Assembly: GCA_003402285.1 (NCBI GenBank)
Contig: QFXG01000023.1
Coordinates: forward strand, 1 to 64,000
Reading direction: 5' to 3'
Length of the DNA stretch: 64,000 nucleotides
Source: Candidatus Nitrotoga sp. SPKER
GTDB taxonomy: Bacteria > Pseudomonadota > Gammaproteobacteria > Burkholderiales > Gallionellaceae
Below, one piece after another: positions 35,995 to 45,924 of the stretch. Made by a program: the position numbers and the translations under genes. Below the pieces are notes generated by a model, which worked only from the letters and a program-made list of their open reading frames with translations, was not told the origin of the DNA and made no database searches. How positions within the stretch are numbered: position 1 is the stretch's first letter; each line of letters starts with the position of its first letter.

Positions 35995-36771
35995 ATGCGT
36001 TTTGATGTTATTACGTTATTCCCGGAAATGTTCGACGCGATTACCCAATATGGGGTAACCCGGCGTGCAGCTGAGCAGGGCAAGTTTGTGCTTCACACAT
36101 GGAATCCGCGTGAATTCACTAGAGACAGGCATCGTTCCGTGGACGACAGACCTTATGGCGGCGGCCCTGGAATGTTGATGTTGGCAGAACCACTGGCGCA
36201 GGCAATCGCAACAGCGAAACAAGGCCAAGCGCAGACTGGCGTGATCAAAAGTTGTGTAATCCACCTGTCACCACAAGGACGACAACTAACCCACGCAGTG
36301 GTGAAGGCGTTTTTGGAGCGGAATGATGGGTTAATTCTGCTGGCAAGCCGTTACGAGGGTGTAGATGAACGCCTGATACGACAGCAGGTGGATGAAGAAC
36401 TTTCCATCGGTGACTATGTATTATCTGGTGGCGAGCTGGCAGCAATGGTGTTGATAGACAGTCTGGTGCGGCACTTGCCTGGTGTGTTGGGAGATGCCGA
36501 ATCAGCACAACAGGACTCTTTCGTAGCGGGCTTGCTGGATTGTCCGCATTATACGCGGCCAGAAATTTTTGAAGGCGAAGGAATACCGGAGATTTTACTT
36601 TCCGGACATCACGCCGAGATAGAAAAGTGGCGGTTGAAACAGGCGCTAGGACGAACCTGGCAACGCCGCCCAGATTTGCTGGCACAACGCCAGTTAACAA
36701 AACAGGAAGCTCGGCTACTGGCAGAGTACCAGCAGGAACAAGCATCCGTACAACAAGAGGAAATAAAATGA
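35995..36771 (+). CDS. trmD: tRNA (guanine-37-N1)-methyltransferase TrmD
   Basis: SPOUT-class enzyme that methylates G37 of tRNAs reading CNN codons. The 258-residue product starts [21 protein letters not shown]. It contains [12 protein letters not shown] and the trefoil-knot SAM site RYEGVDERL...[17 protein letters not shown], and the catalytic Asp is in the [13 protein letters not shown] segment. It ends four bases into rplS (ATGA overlap). Confidence 0.98.
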   Translation: MRFDVITLFPEMFDAITQYGVTRRAAEQGKFVLHTWNPREFTRDRHRSVDDRPYGGGPGMLMLAEPLAQAIATAKQGQAQTGVIKSCVIHLSPQGRQLTHAVVKAFLERNDGLILLASRYEGVDERLIRQQVDEELSIGDYVLSGGELAAMVLIDSLVRHLPGVLGDAESAQQDSFVAGLLDCPHYTRPEIFEGEGIPEILLSGHHAEIEKWRLKQALGRTWQRRPDLLAQRQLTKQEARLLAEYQQEQASVQQEEIK

Positions 36772-37136
36772 ATCTTATCGCAATACTTGAACAAGAAGAA
36801 ATTGCCCGTCTGGGTAAGGCAATCCCGAGCTTCGCCCCTGGCGATACTGTTATCGTCAATGTGAATGTGGTCGAAGGTGAACGTAAGCGCGTGCAGGCTT
36901 ACGAAGGCGTAGTGATTGCAAAGCGCAATCGCGGCCTGAATTCATCGTTCATTGTGCGGAAAATTTCCGCTAGTGAAGGCGTGGAGCGTACCTTTCAAAC
37001 ATATTCAACAGCCATCGCCAGTATTGAAGTAAAGCGCCGAGGTGATGTGCGTCGTGCCAAACTGTACTACTTGCGTGACCGTTCCGGAAAATCTGCACGC
37101 ATCAAGGAAAAACTCCCTAATCGCAAAGCAGTTTAA
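36768..37136 (+). CDS. rplS: 50S ribosomal protein L19
   Basis: The 122-residue protein begins [20 protein letters not shown] and contains [20 protein letters not shown] and the [13 protein letters not shown] signature. L19 lies at the 30S-50S interface. The start overlaps the trmD stop (ATGA), so the proteins are coupled. A weak GC-rich hairpin near 37252-37270 may end the operon. Confidence 0.97.
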   Translation: MNLIAILEQEEIARLGKAIPSFAPGDTVIVNVNVVEGERKRVQAYEGVVIAKRNRGLNSSFIVRKISASEGVERTFQTYSTAIASIEVKRRGDVRRAKLYYLRDRSGKSARIKEKLPNRKAV

Positions 37137-37372
37137 GTTTGTAGCTAGCTCATTCTTGTTTTTATTTAAAATGAGAATGGGTAAATTGATTACCTCTCGC
37201 AAAACAGGAGGCTTACTGCCGAGGGTATATCAAAAGTTCTGGTAATTCATAAGCCCCCTAAAGCTGGGGCAATCTTGCCCTCTTTATTATTTCCAAGTCT
37301 CATATTGTCTGGGTTAGACCTTTAAAATTAGCCAAATATTCGTGTCAAATATTTGTGTAAGAAAGGTAAGTA

Positions 37373-37834
37373 ATGAATTATCAGGCAAAGTTACCGACAC
37401 CATTTGGTATGTTGGGTATTCGCTGTGAAGCGGATACCCTAACTGATATCAACTTTCTGGAGTCAGATGTCACGCTACAATTGCCAACCCAAGCGTTCGC
37501 TCAAGAGGTATGCAGACAATTGCAGGCCTATTTCATTGATCCAAATTTTCGTTTTAATCTTTCCCTCAAGCTAAACGGCACTACCCACCAAACAAAAGTA
37601 TGGCGGGCAATATCTGCTATTCCACCCGGGCAAACGCGTAATTACGGCGACCTCGCTACGTTGTTAGCTTCTAGCCCGCGTGCGGTTGGTCAAGCGTGCG
37701 GGTCAAATCCCATTCCGATTGTCATTCCCTGTCATCGCGTAGTAAGTAAGTCTGGTATCGGCGGTTTCATACACCAGCGCGCAGGGGGTGCGCTGGATAT
37801 AAAACGTTGGTTGCTGGCCTATGAAAAGCAATAA
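37373..37834 (+). CDS. ogt: methylated-DNA-protein cysteine methyltransferase
   Basis: Repairs O6-alkylguanine by one-way transfer of the alkyl group to its own Cys. The 153-residue protein has the active-site motif PCHRVV (IPIVIPCHRVV) and the helix-turn-helix WRAISAIPPGQTRNYGDLA, with the Arg finger region before it. It has no AdaA DNA-binding domain, so it is the Ogt type. The gene is free-standing between rplS and xerD. Confidence 0.94.
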   Translation: MNYQAKLPTPFGMLGIRCEADTLTDINFLESDVTLQLPTQAFAQEVCRQLQAYFIDPNFRFNLSLKLNGTTHQTKVWRAISAIPPGQTRNYGDLATLLASSPRAVGQACGSNPIPIVIPCHRVVSKSGIGGFIHQRAGGALDIKRWLLAYEKQ

Positions 37835-37966
37835 AACTAGGAAGGAATCTGACCTGGTTCGTAATAATTGATGGCTTTGAGATAAATATTATTTAGTGAA
37901 ATTAATTTATATACATAGTGAACGATCGCATAGACTGCTTGCTGCATTCAAAAATGGCAAAGAGGC

Positions 37967-38863
37967 ATGAACAACACTGACATTCTGGATGAATTTTGCG
38001 ATTGCCTATGGCTGGAAGATGGTTTGTCGAGAAATACATTGGAAAGCTACAGACGCGATCTGTGTAAATTTATTTTGTGGATGGAAAAACAACAACACCT
38101 GTCTTTACTAGAGTCCACACACGCTGACATTCAAGAATTTCTCGCTTATTTGGTTGTTAAACAAAAAGCTAAAGCCAGCAGTACCAGTCGGGTCATATCA
38201 AGCCTTAAACGCCTGTTCCGTTATCTGTTACGGCAAAGCAAAATAGACACTGATCCCACTCTGCAAATCGCAACCCCCAAGCTGCCGCGTAATTTGCCAA
38301 AAACACTCACCGAACAAGATGTGGATACACTGTTGCAAGCACCTGATACGGATACACCTCTGGGTATGCGCGATCGCACTATGCTGGAAGTGCTATATGC
38401 CAGCGGCCTGCGCGTGTCTGAATTGATAAACTTAAGCATTGCACAAGTCAGCTTTGACATGGGGGTAGTGCGTGTGATGGGTAAAGGTAATAAAGAACGT
38501 CTGGTACCGTTGGGAGAGGACGCGCTGGACTGGCTGCGCCGTTATTTGGTAGATGCACGCCCTGCTTTGCTGGGTGATCAATTAAATGCAGCGATGTTCG
38601 TAACTCAGCGTGGTACAGCGATGACGCGCCAGATGTTCTGGTATCTCATTAAGCGTCATGCCAAGCATGGCGGTCTACACAAACCCCTGTCGCCGCACAC
38701 CTTGCGTCATGCTTTCGCCACTCATTTACTTAACCATGGAGCTGATCTGCGTGTAGTGCAACTTTTGCTTGGCCATGCTGATATTTCTACCACACAGATT
38801 TACACGCATGTTGCGCGCGAACGGTTAAAACAATTGCACGCACAACATCACCCGAGAGGGTGA
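37967..38863 (+). CDS. xerD: site-specific tyrosine recombinase XerD
   Basis: Acts with XerC at dif to resolve chromosome dimers. The 298-residue protein has the SAM-like N-terminal core-binding domain (about 1-90) and the catalytic domain with Arg in YASGLRVSELI, Lys in MGKGNKER, HTLRHAFATHLLNHGADLR and the nucleophile Tyr in TTQIYTHV. The N-terminus and the PKLPRNLPKTLTEQDVD linker favour XerD over XerC or a mobile integrase. No phage genes or att sites flank it. Confidence 0.94.
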   Translation: MNNTDILDEFCDCLWLEDGLSRNTLESYRRDLCKFILWMEKQQHLSLLESTHADIQEFLAYLVVKQKAKASSTSRVISSLKRLFRYLLRQSKIDTDPTLQIATPKLPRNLPKTLTEQDVDTLLQAPDTDTPLGMRDRTMLEVLYASGLRVSELINLSIAQVSFDMGVVRVMGKGNKERLVPLGEDALDWLRRYLVDARPALLGDQLNAAMFVTQRGTAMTRQMFWYLIKRHAKHGGLHKPLSPHTLRHAFATHLLNHGADLRVVQLLLGHADISTTQIYTHVARERLKQLHAQHHPRG

Positions 38864-38984
38864 TGTAAGTAATAGATCAAACCTGTTTGGTTAAAGCAGT
38901 ACTAGCTTTTCTGCGGAACAATGGTTTTGATGGGTTAATTTTTAGCGAACTATTTTTCATTTTATTAAGATGCTGCGTATTACA

Positions 38985-39329
38985 TCAATCACTTATTGGA
39001 TGTCCATTCTTGATTTTGATGTTGCTATGGACTATAACCACACCTTCTGTACCCCGCGCAATTTCAATCGCTTTTTCCTCTTCTGATAAAAGGTGGGCAG
39101 TACCGCTTAACCAAACAACGCCATTGTTATCCGTATCAACTTTAATACTTTTGAATTTGCCTAAATGTCTATCAGCATTCAGTCGGGCTTTTATTTTACT
39201 TGTTGTATTTGAGTCTTTGTCTATTGTAGTGGGGTCTGGATTATCCATTATTGGATCGGCGGTGTAACCTATACGAGGTATAACCAATATACCGACCATA
39301 AAACAAATTGTCGCAATTTTGATGTTCAT
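38985..39329 (-). CDS. exported BON domain protein
   Basis: A 114-residue protein with a signal peptide (residues 1-23) and one BON domain (about 40-112: TTSKIKARLNADRHLGKFKSIKVDTDNNGVVWLSG in part, then GTEGVVIVHSNI). It resembles each half of the two-domain BON lipoprotein at 28795-29370 but has no lipobox. A GAGG site precedes the ATG. Likely periplasmic and stress-related. Convergent with xerD. Confidence 0.9.
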   Translation of the reverse strand: MNIKIATICFMVGILVIPRIGYTADPIMDNPDPTTIDKDSNTTSKIKARLNADRHLGKFKSIKVDTDNNGVVWLSGTAHLLSEEEKAIEIARGTEGVVIVHSNIKIKNGHPISD

Positions 39330-39545
39330 GACGTTACCTCACTTTTAAAATAAGAATTATTAAAATAATACTTCGTTGCCTACTTTCAGTTCGCTAATGC
39401 GTATAAAACGTGAAAAAATACCGACGTCAAGCTATTTGTTCAGGTGTTGGTGAAAATTTCTTTACCTTATTTGTTGTCAAAAATTTGTATCCTATGATGC
39501 CATGTTTTCAAGAAAATTGACCACCAGCTATGGGGAGACATAGTT

Positions 39546-40433
39546 ATGAGTAACCAAATCTCAAGAAGTTTCCAAAATATTTTTCTGACTTTTGCTGCAA
39601 TTTGCAGCGGCGTTTGTTTACCTGCCCTGGCGTTTTCACAAAGCAATTTTGGTATTGAGTTTAAAGACAAAGATAAAATCGTCAAAATTTTGACTCTAAG
39701 CGATCTTGCTACCGAAGTTACAGCAGTTTCGCTAAAGATTTTCGAAATCCACGAGAAAAAAGACCAAATCTATAAGGCTTATCCTGTACGGGCGCTTTTT
39801 GACAAGACGTTCGGTAAAAAGTGGCTGAAAGCAGAGGAGATTGTGTTTGTTTCCACGGATGGATACCAGGCGAGCATTCCGGTAACAAAGTTTCTCTCTC
39901 ATGATGCTTATTTTGCCTTTGCTCACGACGATGATTCGCCTTTTACGATGACCAACATACTACAGAATAATGAGGTAGTACAACTTGGGCCGCTTTACTT
40001 AATCTGGGACAACATGAAATCAAAAGCGCTACTTAAAGAGGGTGCCTCTGACATGCCTTATCAGGTAAAGAGTATTCAACTCACAACATTTGCGACCCGC
40101 TTTCCGAACCTTTCTCCGCCAGCCAAGGCATCTGCAGAAGTGCAGCGTGGTTTCTTGTATTTTCGCAAATATTGCATGGCATGCCATATGATTAATGGCG
40201 AAGGTGGCGGCAAGGCACCTGAACTCAATTATCCGACGAGTGTGGTCGAGTACATCAAACCTGAATACCTCACGCGTTGGATCGAGAATCCATCGAGTAT
40301 TCGACATAACTCCTTGATGCCGGGACTGGCGCAGGAAATCCCTGATCGAACGAAAATCACAAAAGAAATCATCGCCTATCTCAAGGCAATGAGCACAACA
40401 AAACGTAGCCCAAAACATCAAGACATGCGCTGA
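39546..40433 (+). CDS. cytochrome c with N-terminal molybdopterin-domain-like region
   Basis: A 295-residue exported protein. Signal peptide (1-31), then a domain of about 140 residues (VKILTLSDLAT, IYKAYPVRALFDKTFG, FVSTDGYQASIPVTKFL, GPLYLIWDN) that recalls the sulphite-oxidase-type molybdopterin fold in strand pattern but lacks the Mo-ligand Cys. A C-terminal class I cytochrome c follows, with haem motif CMACH at 210-214 and probable axial Met in SLMPGL (M258). It is a periplasmic electron carrier; the partner is not apparent. No biogenesis gene sits beside it. The domain call for the N-terminal part is tentative. Confidence 0.8.
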   Translation: MSNQISRSFQNIFLTFAAICSGVCLPALAFSQSNFGIEFKDKDKIVKILTLSDLATEVTAVSLKIFEIHEKKDQIYKAYPVRALFDKTFGKKWLKAEEIVFVSTDGYQASIPVTKFLSHDAYFAFAHDDDSPFTMTNILQNNEVVQLGPLYLIWDNMKSKALLKEGASDMPYQVKSIQLTTFATRFPNLSPPAKASAEVQRGFLYFRKYCMACHMINGEGGGKAPELNYPTSVVEYIKPEYLTRWIENPSSIRHNSLMPGLAQEIPDRTKITKEIIAYLKAMSTTKRSPKHQDMR

Positions 40434-40611
40434 GCGTCAGCCTGCTACTATAGAAATGAATAAAGAAATTTGGATAGAACGAGTTTCTACTTGGCGAGCT
40501 TGTTGCAGAGCATGACAGAATTTTTTTAAAGTTATACTGAAAATGCTCAGCTGCAAACACAGCTGATAAAAATTGATTGACTCTTCAAGTTAAAAATTGA
40601 CTGGCTTTACG

Positions 40612-42879
40612 ATGAAAACTGAACAAGCTATCACGATCACGCTTTGCTGCGTGGATTGTATCAATCATGACCTTGCCATCGAGGCATTAAAAAAATCTAA
40701 AGAAAGTGGTGTTTTTGACCGCGTACTTTTCCTGACTGACCGAGATTTTATCCTTCCAGGTATTGAAACAATAGAAATAGCATCGATCCGCTCACGGCAA
40801 GATTATTCAAAGTTTGTGTTACATGAATTGCATTATTATATTGATAGTGATTTCGTTCTTCTTGTGCAGTGGGATGGCTACATCATTAACTCCAACGCAT
40901 GGACGAGTGAATTTCTGAACTTTGACTATATTGGTGCGGTGTGGGGGCATCACAAAGATGAATTCAGGGTTGGTAACGGTGGTTTTTCACTGCGGTCGCG
41001 TAAATTGTTGCTTGCAACGCGGGAAATCCCTTTCGATGAAGCGTTAGCCGAAGATGAATTGATTGGCCGAAAATATCGGCCCCTGCTGGAGAAGCAATAC
41101 CAAGTGCGGTTTGCACCCGAATCCGCGGCAGAAAAATTTTCTTTCGAAACCACTTATCCAGCTTGCCAGCCTTTTGGGTTTCACGGGTTATTCAATATGT
41201 GGATGACCCTTGCACCAAATGAAGTGGAAAAATTTATTCATAGCCTACCGCCCAATGTTACCAATTCCATCCAGTTTTTTCGGCTTGGGATCAATTATCG
41301 GGATCTGCGGCAATTTCGTTTCGCGGAGACAATTTTTAAACGTATCCTGGATAACAATCCTGAGAACTCAGAGGCTCGTAGCCAATTAGTGGCAATAACA
41401 AGTCTGCCAGCTTCAAAATCATCGATAAGCCGAAACGAAACATGTTCGTGTGGTAGCGGTGAACGTTACAAGAACTGCTGCGGAAAAATTGCGGTGACCT
41501 CTATACCACGCGGCGCAACTCGTGAGGAGGACATTCAATGGATGTTAGCCGTCGCATTAAAACACCATCAGTTGGGCCACATCGTTCATGCCAGCACAAT
41601 TTATGGTTTGATTTTATACGAACAGCCGCAAAATGCCGTTGCATTGCAGTATTCGGGGGTGATTGCCTATCAATCCGGTACCCACGAAAAAGCCTTGAAA
41701 CTGATTGAGCAGGCCATCCAGATTCAGCCTTCAATTCCAGATTTTCATAATAATCTAGGATTGGTGTATCAAGCCATTGGGGATCATCAACGGGCTATCG
41801 AATGTTATCGCCAGGCAATCGCGCTGAATGCCAACTATGTCGAAGCATATAACAACTTGGGCTTGGTTCTTGAAGCCACAGGACTTCCTGCTGAAGCCGT
41901 TACGTATTATGAAAGAGCAATTGCCTTGCGGCCTGATTTTGCTCAGGCTCACTGGAATTGTGCACTGTCATTACTCGTAATGGGTGATTTTTCGCGTGGA
42001 TGGAATGAATATGAGTGGCGTCTGAAAGCGCCAGAACTGGCTGGTGAAGGAAAACGTTTTACCAGCCCGTTATGGAATGGCGAAGACTTGCACGGTAAAA
42101 CAATACTTGTACATGCGGAACAGGGTTTTGGCGATGCGATACAGTTCATTCGATATGTGCCACTGTTGGTTTCGCTTGGGGGGCGCATCTTATTTGAATG
42201 TAAACCCGCGCTAAAACGTCTGTTTAAAGAAGTAAAAGGAGTACATGAAATCATCTTGCGAAGCGAACCGCTACCCCAACATGATTTCCATTGTCCATTA
42301 TTGAGTTTGCCATCCAGGTTCGGCAAAACTGGGAGGGAAACACCAGCAGTGGTTCCTTACCTTTTCCCCGATGAAGGCTTGGTTAATGATTGGTGGAAGC
42401 GCATACCGGATACCGGAGCAGCATTAAAAGTTGGGTTGATGTGGGCTGGAAGCCCAGGAAACAAAAACGATCTGAATCGCTCCGTATCCCTCAGTCAACT
42501 TGATTTACTGGGAACCGTAGAAAATGCGGTATTTGTTAATCTGCAAAAAGGCTCTGGAGAGGCCCAAGCAAAACAACCGCTTGCAAATCTCCAGTTCATC
42601 GGTTTAACGGAAGATATCGGAGATTTCGCCAGTACCGCGGCATTAATTGCCAATCTTGATCTCGTGATCTGTGTTGATACATCGGTTGCTCATCTTGCAG
42701 GGGCTATTGGCAAACCGGCATGGGTGCTATTGCCTTTTGCGGCGGACTGGCGTTGGCTGCTGGAGAGGGAAGATAGTCCGTGGTACCCATCCCTTCGCTT
42801 GTTCCGACAACGCAAAATTGGCGACTGGGAAGAGGTAGTGGCGAGAGTGCGAGATGCCTTGTGTACAATGGTAGCGTAA
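40612..42879 (+). CDS. DUF5672/SEC-C/TPR/GT-B fusion glycosyltransferase
   Basis: A 755-residue cytoplasmic protein of four parts. Residues 1-215 look like a DUF5672 glycan-related domain (VLLVQWDGYIINSNAW, YIGAVWGHH, VGNGGFSLRSRKLL). A SEC-C zinc motif (CSCGSGERYKNCCG) is at about 278-291. TPR repeats follow from about 310 to 465, and a GT-B, GT9/GT41-like transferase domain covers about 495-755 (ILVHAEQGFGDAIQFIRY, VGLMWAGSPGNK, VDTSVAHLAGAIGKPAWVLLP). It likely glycosylates a protein or envelope acceptor; the donor is unknown. ATG at 40612 is taken; a TTG at 40597 is in frame. The convergent DUF4254 gene is a typical companion of sugar transferases. Confidence 0.85.
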   Translation: MKTEQAITITLCCVDCINHDLAIEALKKSKESGVFDRVLFLTDRDFILPGIETIEIASIRSRQDYSKFVLHELHYYIDSDFVLLVQWDGYIINSNAWTSEFLNFDYIGAVWGHHKDEFRVGNGGFSLRSRKLLLATREIPFDEALAEDELIGRKYRPLLEKQYQVRFAPESAAEKFSFETTYPACQPFGFHGLFNMWMTLAPNEVEKFIHSLPPNVTNSIQFFRLGINYRDLRQFRFAETIFKRILDNNPENSEARSQLVAITSLPASKSSISRNETCSCGSGERYKNCCGKIAVTSIPRGATREEDIQWMLAVALKHHQLGHIVHASTIYGLILYEQPQNAVALQYSGVIAYQSGTHEKALKLIEQAIQIQPSIPDFHNNLGLVYQAIGDHQRAIECYRQAIALNANYVEAYNNLGLVLEATGLPAEAVTYYERAIALRPDFAQAHWNCALSLLVMGDFSRGWNEYEWRLKAPELAGEGKRFTSPLWNGEDLHGKTILVHAEQGFGDAIQFIRYVPLLVSLGGRILFECKPALKRLFKEVKGVHEIILRSEPLPQHDFHCPLLSLPSRFGKTGRETPAVVPYLFPDEGLVNDWWKRIPDTGAALKVGLMWAGSPGNKNDLNRSVSLSQLDLLGTVENAVFVNLQKGSGEAQAKQPLANLQFIGLTEDIGDFASTAALIANLDLVICVDTSVAHLAGAIGKPAWVLLPFAADWRWLLEREDSPWYPSLRLFRQRKIGDWEEVVARVRDALCTMVA

Positions 42880-42925
42880 TCGTTTATGAGAATTTCTTTA
42901 CATTTCTGTATCTATAGTTAGACAT

Positions 42926-43570
42926 TTACAATTTGTTTTCTGCCACTAGTGCCGGATTTAACTGCGGATCGTTGTACATTTTGAATTGGCGATAAACTTT
43001 GAAGTATGCCCGGCCTGCCTGTGTGTCAGTCAGTAATTCGTCCAGGCAAGCGCTTAAATCGTTGCGCTGTTCATTTAGCCGCTCTAATTTGCTATGGCAC
43101 ATTAAACGGTGGGCTTCGTCAACTTCAGTACGCTCGGTTTGCTGACGCATGGCGTATATCTTCAGTGCGAGAATCGACAATCTATCCACCATGCTACCAG
43201 CAGTTTCGCTATTCAAACGTACATTTTTTGCGACTTTGACAATCGGCGAATCAGTTCGTGCAGAGACAGCATCCACTAGCTTAAGAGCGATTAATAACTG
43301 CTCATCAATGCATTCAATGGCATCGTTGCGCGCCTGATTGTAGCGGTCGATAGCGCGCTTATTAATGGCAATATCAATGTCGCTGACCTTAATACGGCGA
43401 GCCAAATCTTCCTGCGTCCAAAGCAGGCAATTGTTGCAATGATTCTTGATGATTTCCTGCCATATCTCAGTCTTATCGGTATGATGTATGACCGAAGATG
43501 CAGACCAAGATGGATTAGCCAAGTAAGTGTCGTGAAAGGTGGTCACACAGTAGCTGGTAATCAGGGGCAT
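42926..43570 (-). CDS. DUF4254 domain protein
   Basis: A 214-residue, mostly helical protein matching the DUF4254 pattern: an N-terminal WQEIIKNHCNNCLLWTQEDLARR region, INKRAIDRYNQARNDAIECID, SETAGSMVDRLSILALKIYAM and a C-terminal QFKMYNDPQLNP. The family has no known activity but is usually encoded with glycosyltransferases. Here it is convergent with the large fusion transferase, so the two share context but not a transcript. No signal peptide. Confidence 0.85.
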   Translation of the reverse strand: MPLITSYCVTTFHDTYLANPSWSASSVIHHTDKTEIWQEIIKNHCNNCLLWTQEDLARRIKVSDIDIAINKRAIDRYNQARNDAIECIDEQLLIALKLVDAVSARTDSPIVKVAKNVRLNSETAGSMVDRLSILALKIYAMRQQTERTEVDEAHRLMCHSKLERLNEQRNDLSACLDELLTDTQAGRAYFKVYRQFKMYNDPQLNPALVAENKL

Positions 43571-43882
43571 ATTAGTTTTATTTACTTTTTGCAGACTGTT
43601 ATTTTAGCGGAATTTGCTACTGGAAACTTTGTTGATGCACTGCTGATTAAAAAGGAGATGCGCCGATTACAGATTGTGCAGGCAGATGGTTGAGTCAGCA
43701 TTCGCATCACCAATTATGTGATGGATTTCCGGCAGATTCTCATGAGGTGGGATTAAAACGGGTTGGTGGCGAATGTAATATAAAGCTAAATGACAATTTT
43801 TGTTGCCCCCCTTTGCAATTTTAAGGGACAATTTGATTATTTTGCCCGTAACGATTCACTTTTTTGCAAGGAAGATGTTGGT
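43571..43882. other. intergenic region before the Rieske oxygenase gene
   Basis: About 310 bp holding the divergent promoters of the DUF4254 gene and the oxygenase gene. Short frames here have no family resemblance. An AAGGAAG ribosome site at 43868-43874 serves the ATG at 43883. Confidence 0.5.
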
Positions 43883-44992
43883 ATGTCCGAGATCGCAAAG
43901 ATCGATCAGCTCACCCCAGTTCTTACACAACCGCCCCTACGCTGGTATTTCGATCCAAAAATCCTGGAGATTGAGCAGCGCATATTATTCGATGATGGCC
44001 CTGGCTATATCGGACATGAACTATTAGTGCCAAACTTAGGCGATTACCATGTTCTGGACTGGATGGATAATGCCAAGATGTTGGTGCGTAATAAAAACGG
44101 GGTAGAACTACTCTCCAATATTTGCCGTCATCGTCAGGCCACCATGCTCGAAGGACGTGGTAGCGCGAAAAACATTGTGTGTCCACTCCATCGTTGGACG
44201 TATCAATTGGATGGCAAGCTGTTGGGTGCACCGCGCTTCCCGCAAAACCCGTGCCGGAATCTTAATAAGATCCCCTTGCAACATTGGAATGGCCTACAGT
44301 TCGCAGGTAAACGTAATGTTGCCAAGGATCTGGCGGATATCCCCGCTCTAAAGGAACTGGATTTTTCTAACTATCAACTGGATCGTGTCGAGATAGATGA
44401 ATATGCTTTCAATTGGAAGACTTTCATTGAGGTATATCAAGAGGACTACCATGTTGCCCCGTTCCATCCCGGCCTGGGTAAATTTGTCAACTGTGATGAT
44501 CTGCACTGGGAATTCGGCGGCTGGTATAGCTTGCAAACTGTAGGCATTAATCATGGCTTGCGTAAAGTTGGGAGTGCCGCCTACGGCAAATGGCAGGAAC
44601 AAGTGTTGCGGTATAGCAATGGCACACTACCCAAATACGGCGCGATTTGGCTGACCTATTATCCTAACATCATGGTTGAGTGGTACCCCAATACATTAGT
44701 GGTCAGCACTGTCATTCCGCGCGGGGTTGATGCCTGCACTAACATTATGGAATTTTATTACCCTGAAGACATCGTGTTATTCGAGCGCGATTATGTCGAA
44801 GCGGAAAAGGCTGCCTACCGCGAAACTGCGTTTGAGGACGATACTATCTGCCTGAAAATGCACCAAGGGCGCAAATGGCTATATCAGCATGGGATCGAGG
44901 ATGCTGGACCATATCAATCTCCGACCGAGGATGGTTTGCTGCATTTCCATGAGTTTCTGCGACGCCAGCTTGATCCGCATTTAGAAAAATGA
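43883..44992 (+). CDS. Rieske-type ring-hydroxylating oxygenase alpha subunit
   Basis: A 369-residue Rieske non-haem iron oxygenase. The Rieske 2Fe-2S ligands are C81/H83 and C100/H103 (CRHRQ...CPLH). The catalytic domain has the iron site EDYHVAPFHPG with H190 and H195. It resembles the single-component choline- or carnitine-monooxygenase-like group. No beta subunit, ferredoxin or reductase is nearby, so the electron donor must be encoded elsewhere. The ATG is supported by AAGGAAG. The substrate is unknown; the next gene encodes a DMT exporter. Confidence 0.9.
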   Translation: MSEIAKIDQLTPVLTQPPLRWYFDPKILEIEQRILFDDGPGYIGHELLVPNLGDYHVLDWMDNAKMLVRNKNGVELLSNICRHRQATMLEGRGSAKNIVCPLHRWTYQLDGKLLGAPRFPQNPCRNLNKIPLQHWNGLQFAGKRNVAKDLADIPALKELDFSNYQLDRVEIDEYAFNWKTFIEVYQEDYHVAPFHPGLGKFVNCDDLHWEFGGWYSLQTVGINHGLRKVGSAAYGKWQEQVLRYSNGTLPKYGAIWLTYYPNIMVEWYPNTLVVSTVIPRGVDACTNIMEFYYPEDIVLFERDYVEAEKAAYRETAFEDDTICLKMHQGRKWLYQHGIEDAGPYQSPTEDGLLHFHEFLRRQLDPHLEK

Positions 44993-45054
44993 TCATCTTT
45001 TGTCTGCGCTGGATTAGCGTTTTCTTTAACCAGCCACTTAAATAATTTATTGGA

Positions 45055-45903
45055 ATGGGCGCATTATGGATGCTAGTCGCCGGGTTCTTTTTTGGCTGCA
45101 TGGGGGTGTTTGTCAAACTTGGTGCAGCATATTTTTCCCATATTGAATTAGTATTCTATCGTGCTTTACTCGGGTTACTGATGATCTACGTTGTTATCCG
45201 CCAACAAGGGTTATCGCTGTCGACTCCTTACTTGAAGCAGCACTTGTGGCGTGGTGTTTCTGGCACTATCGCGTTGATGCTATATTTTTACTGTATCACT
45301 GTATTGCCGCTGGTTACTGCAGTAACGCTAAATTACACCGCACCGCTCTATTTCACTATCCTGACCACGCTGGCCTTCAAAGAACATTTCCGTCCGGCTC
45401 TGTCCAGCGCAATCTTGTTGGGATTCGGTGGTGTGGTATTGCTATTGCATCCCACGTTGGCTCAGGATCAACTCATCCCGGGTCTAATCGGATTGATTTC
45501 CGGATTTTTGGCTGGTATCGCCTATCTCAATGTTAAACAGCTTGGGTTACGTGGTGAACCAGAATGGCGTGTAGTGTTCTATTTTAGTCTGATTGCCGCT
45601 ATTAGCAGCGGCGGTGGCATGTTGCTGGGGACTATTCATCCCATTACTACGTCTGGTTTATTCATTTTGCTCGGACTCGGCAGCACTGCCACGCTAGCAC
45701 AACTAGCCATGACCCGTGCCTACCATACGGGGAAAATGCTAGTGGCAGGTAGCTTGTCCTATAGTACGGTGATATTCGCCAGCATATTCGGCATGGTCTT
45801 GTGGGGCGAGGCATTGTCATTGATGGGATGGATAGGCATAGGGCTTATCATTGCAGGTGGTGTGTTAAGCTTGAAATTGGCACCCAGGCACAGTGGTGCA
45901 TAA
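45055..45903 (+). CDS. DMT family (EamA) transporter
   Basis: A 282-residue membrane protein with ten predicted helices in two EamA repeats (about 2-135 and 145-275). It begins WMLVAGFFFGCMGVFVKLGA, and the family GLGSTATLAQLAMTRAY motif is in the second repeat. Such carriers export amino acids or other metabolites. It starts 60 bp after the Rieske gene and is 20 bp ahead of the SpoIIAA-like gene, so the three may be co-transcribed. Substrate unknown. Confidence 0.88.
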   Translation: MGALWMLVAGFFFGCMGVFVKLGAAYFSHIELVFYRALLGLLMIYVVIRQQGLSLSTPYLKQHLWRGVSGTIALMLYFYCITVLPLVTAVTLNYTAPLYFTILTTLAFKEHFRPALSSAILLGFGGVVLLLHPTLAQDQLIPGLIGLISGFLAGIAYLNVKQLGLRGEPEWRVVFYFSLIAAISSGGGMLLGTIHPITTSGLFILLGLGSTATLAQLAMTRAYHTGKMLVAGSLSYSTVIFASIFGMVLWGEALSLMGWIGIGLIIAGGVLSLKLAPRHSGA

Positions 45904-45924
45904 CTAACGAAGAAGAGACTTGAT

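Noticed and set aside
37967-38863. XerD gene as a phage or island integrase
   Set aside because: Sequence and N-terminal domain fit chromosomal XerD, and no att site, phage gene or tRNA flanks it.
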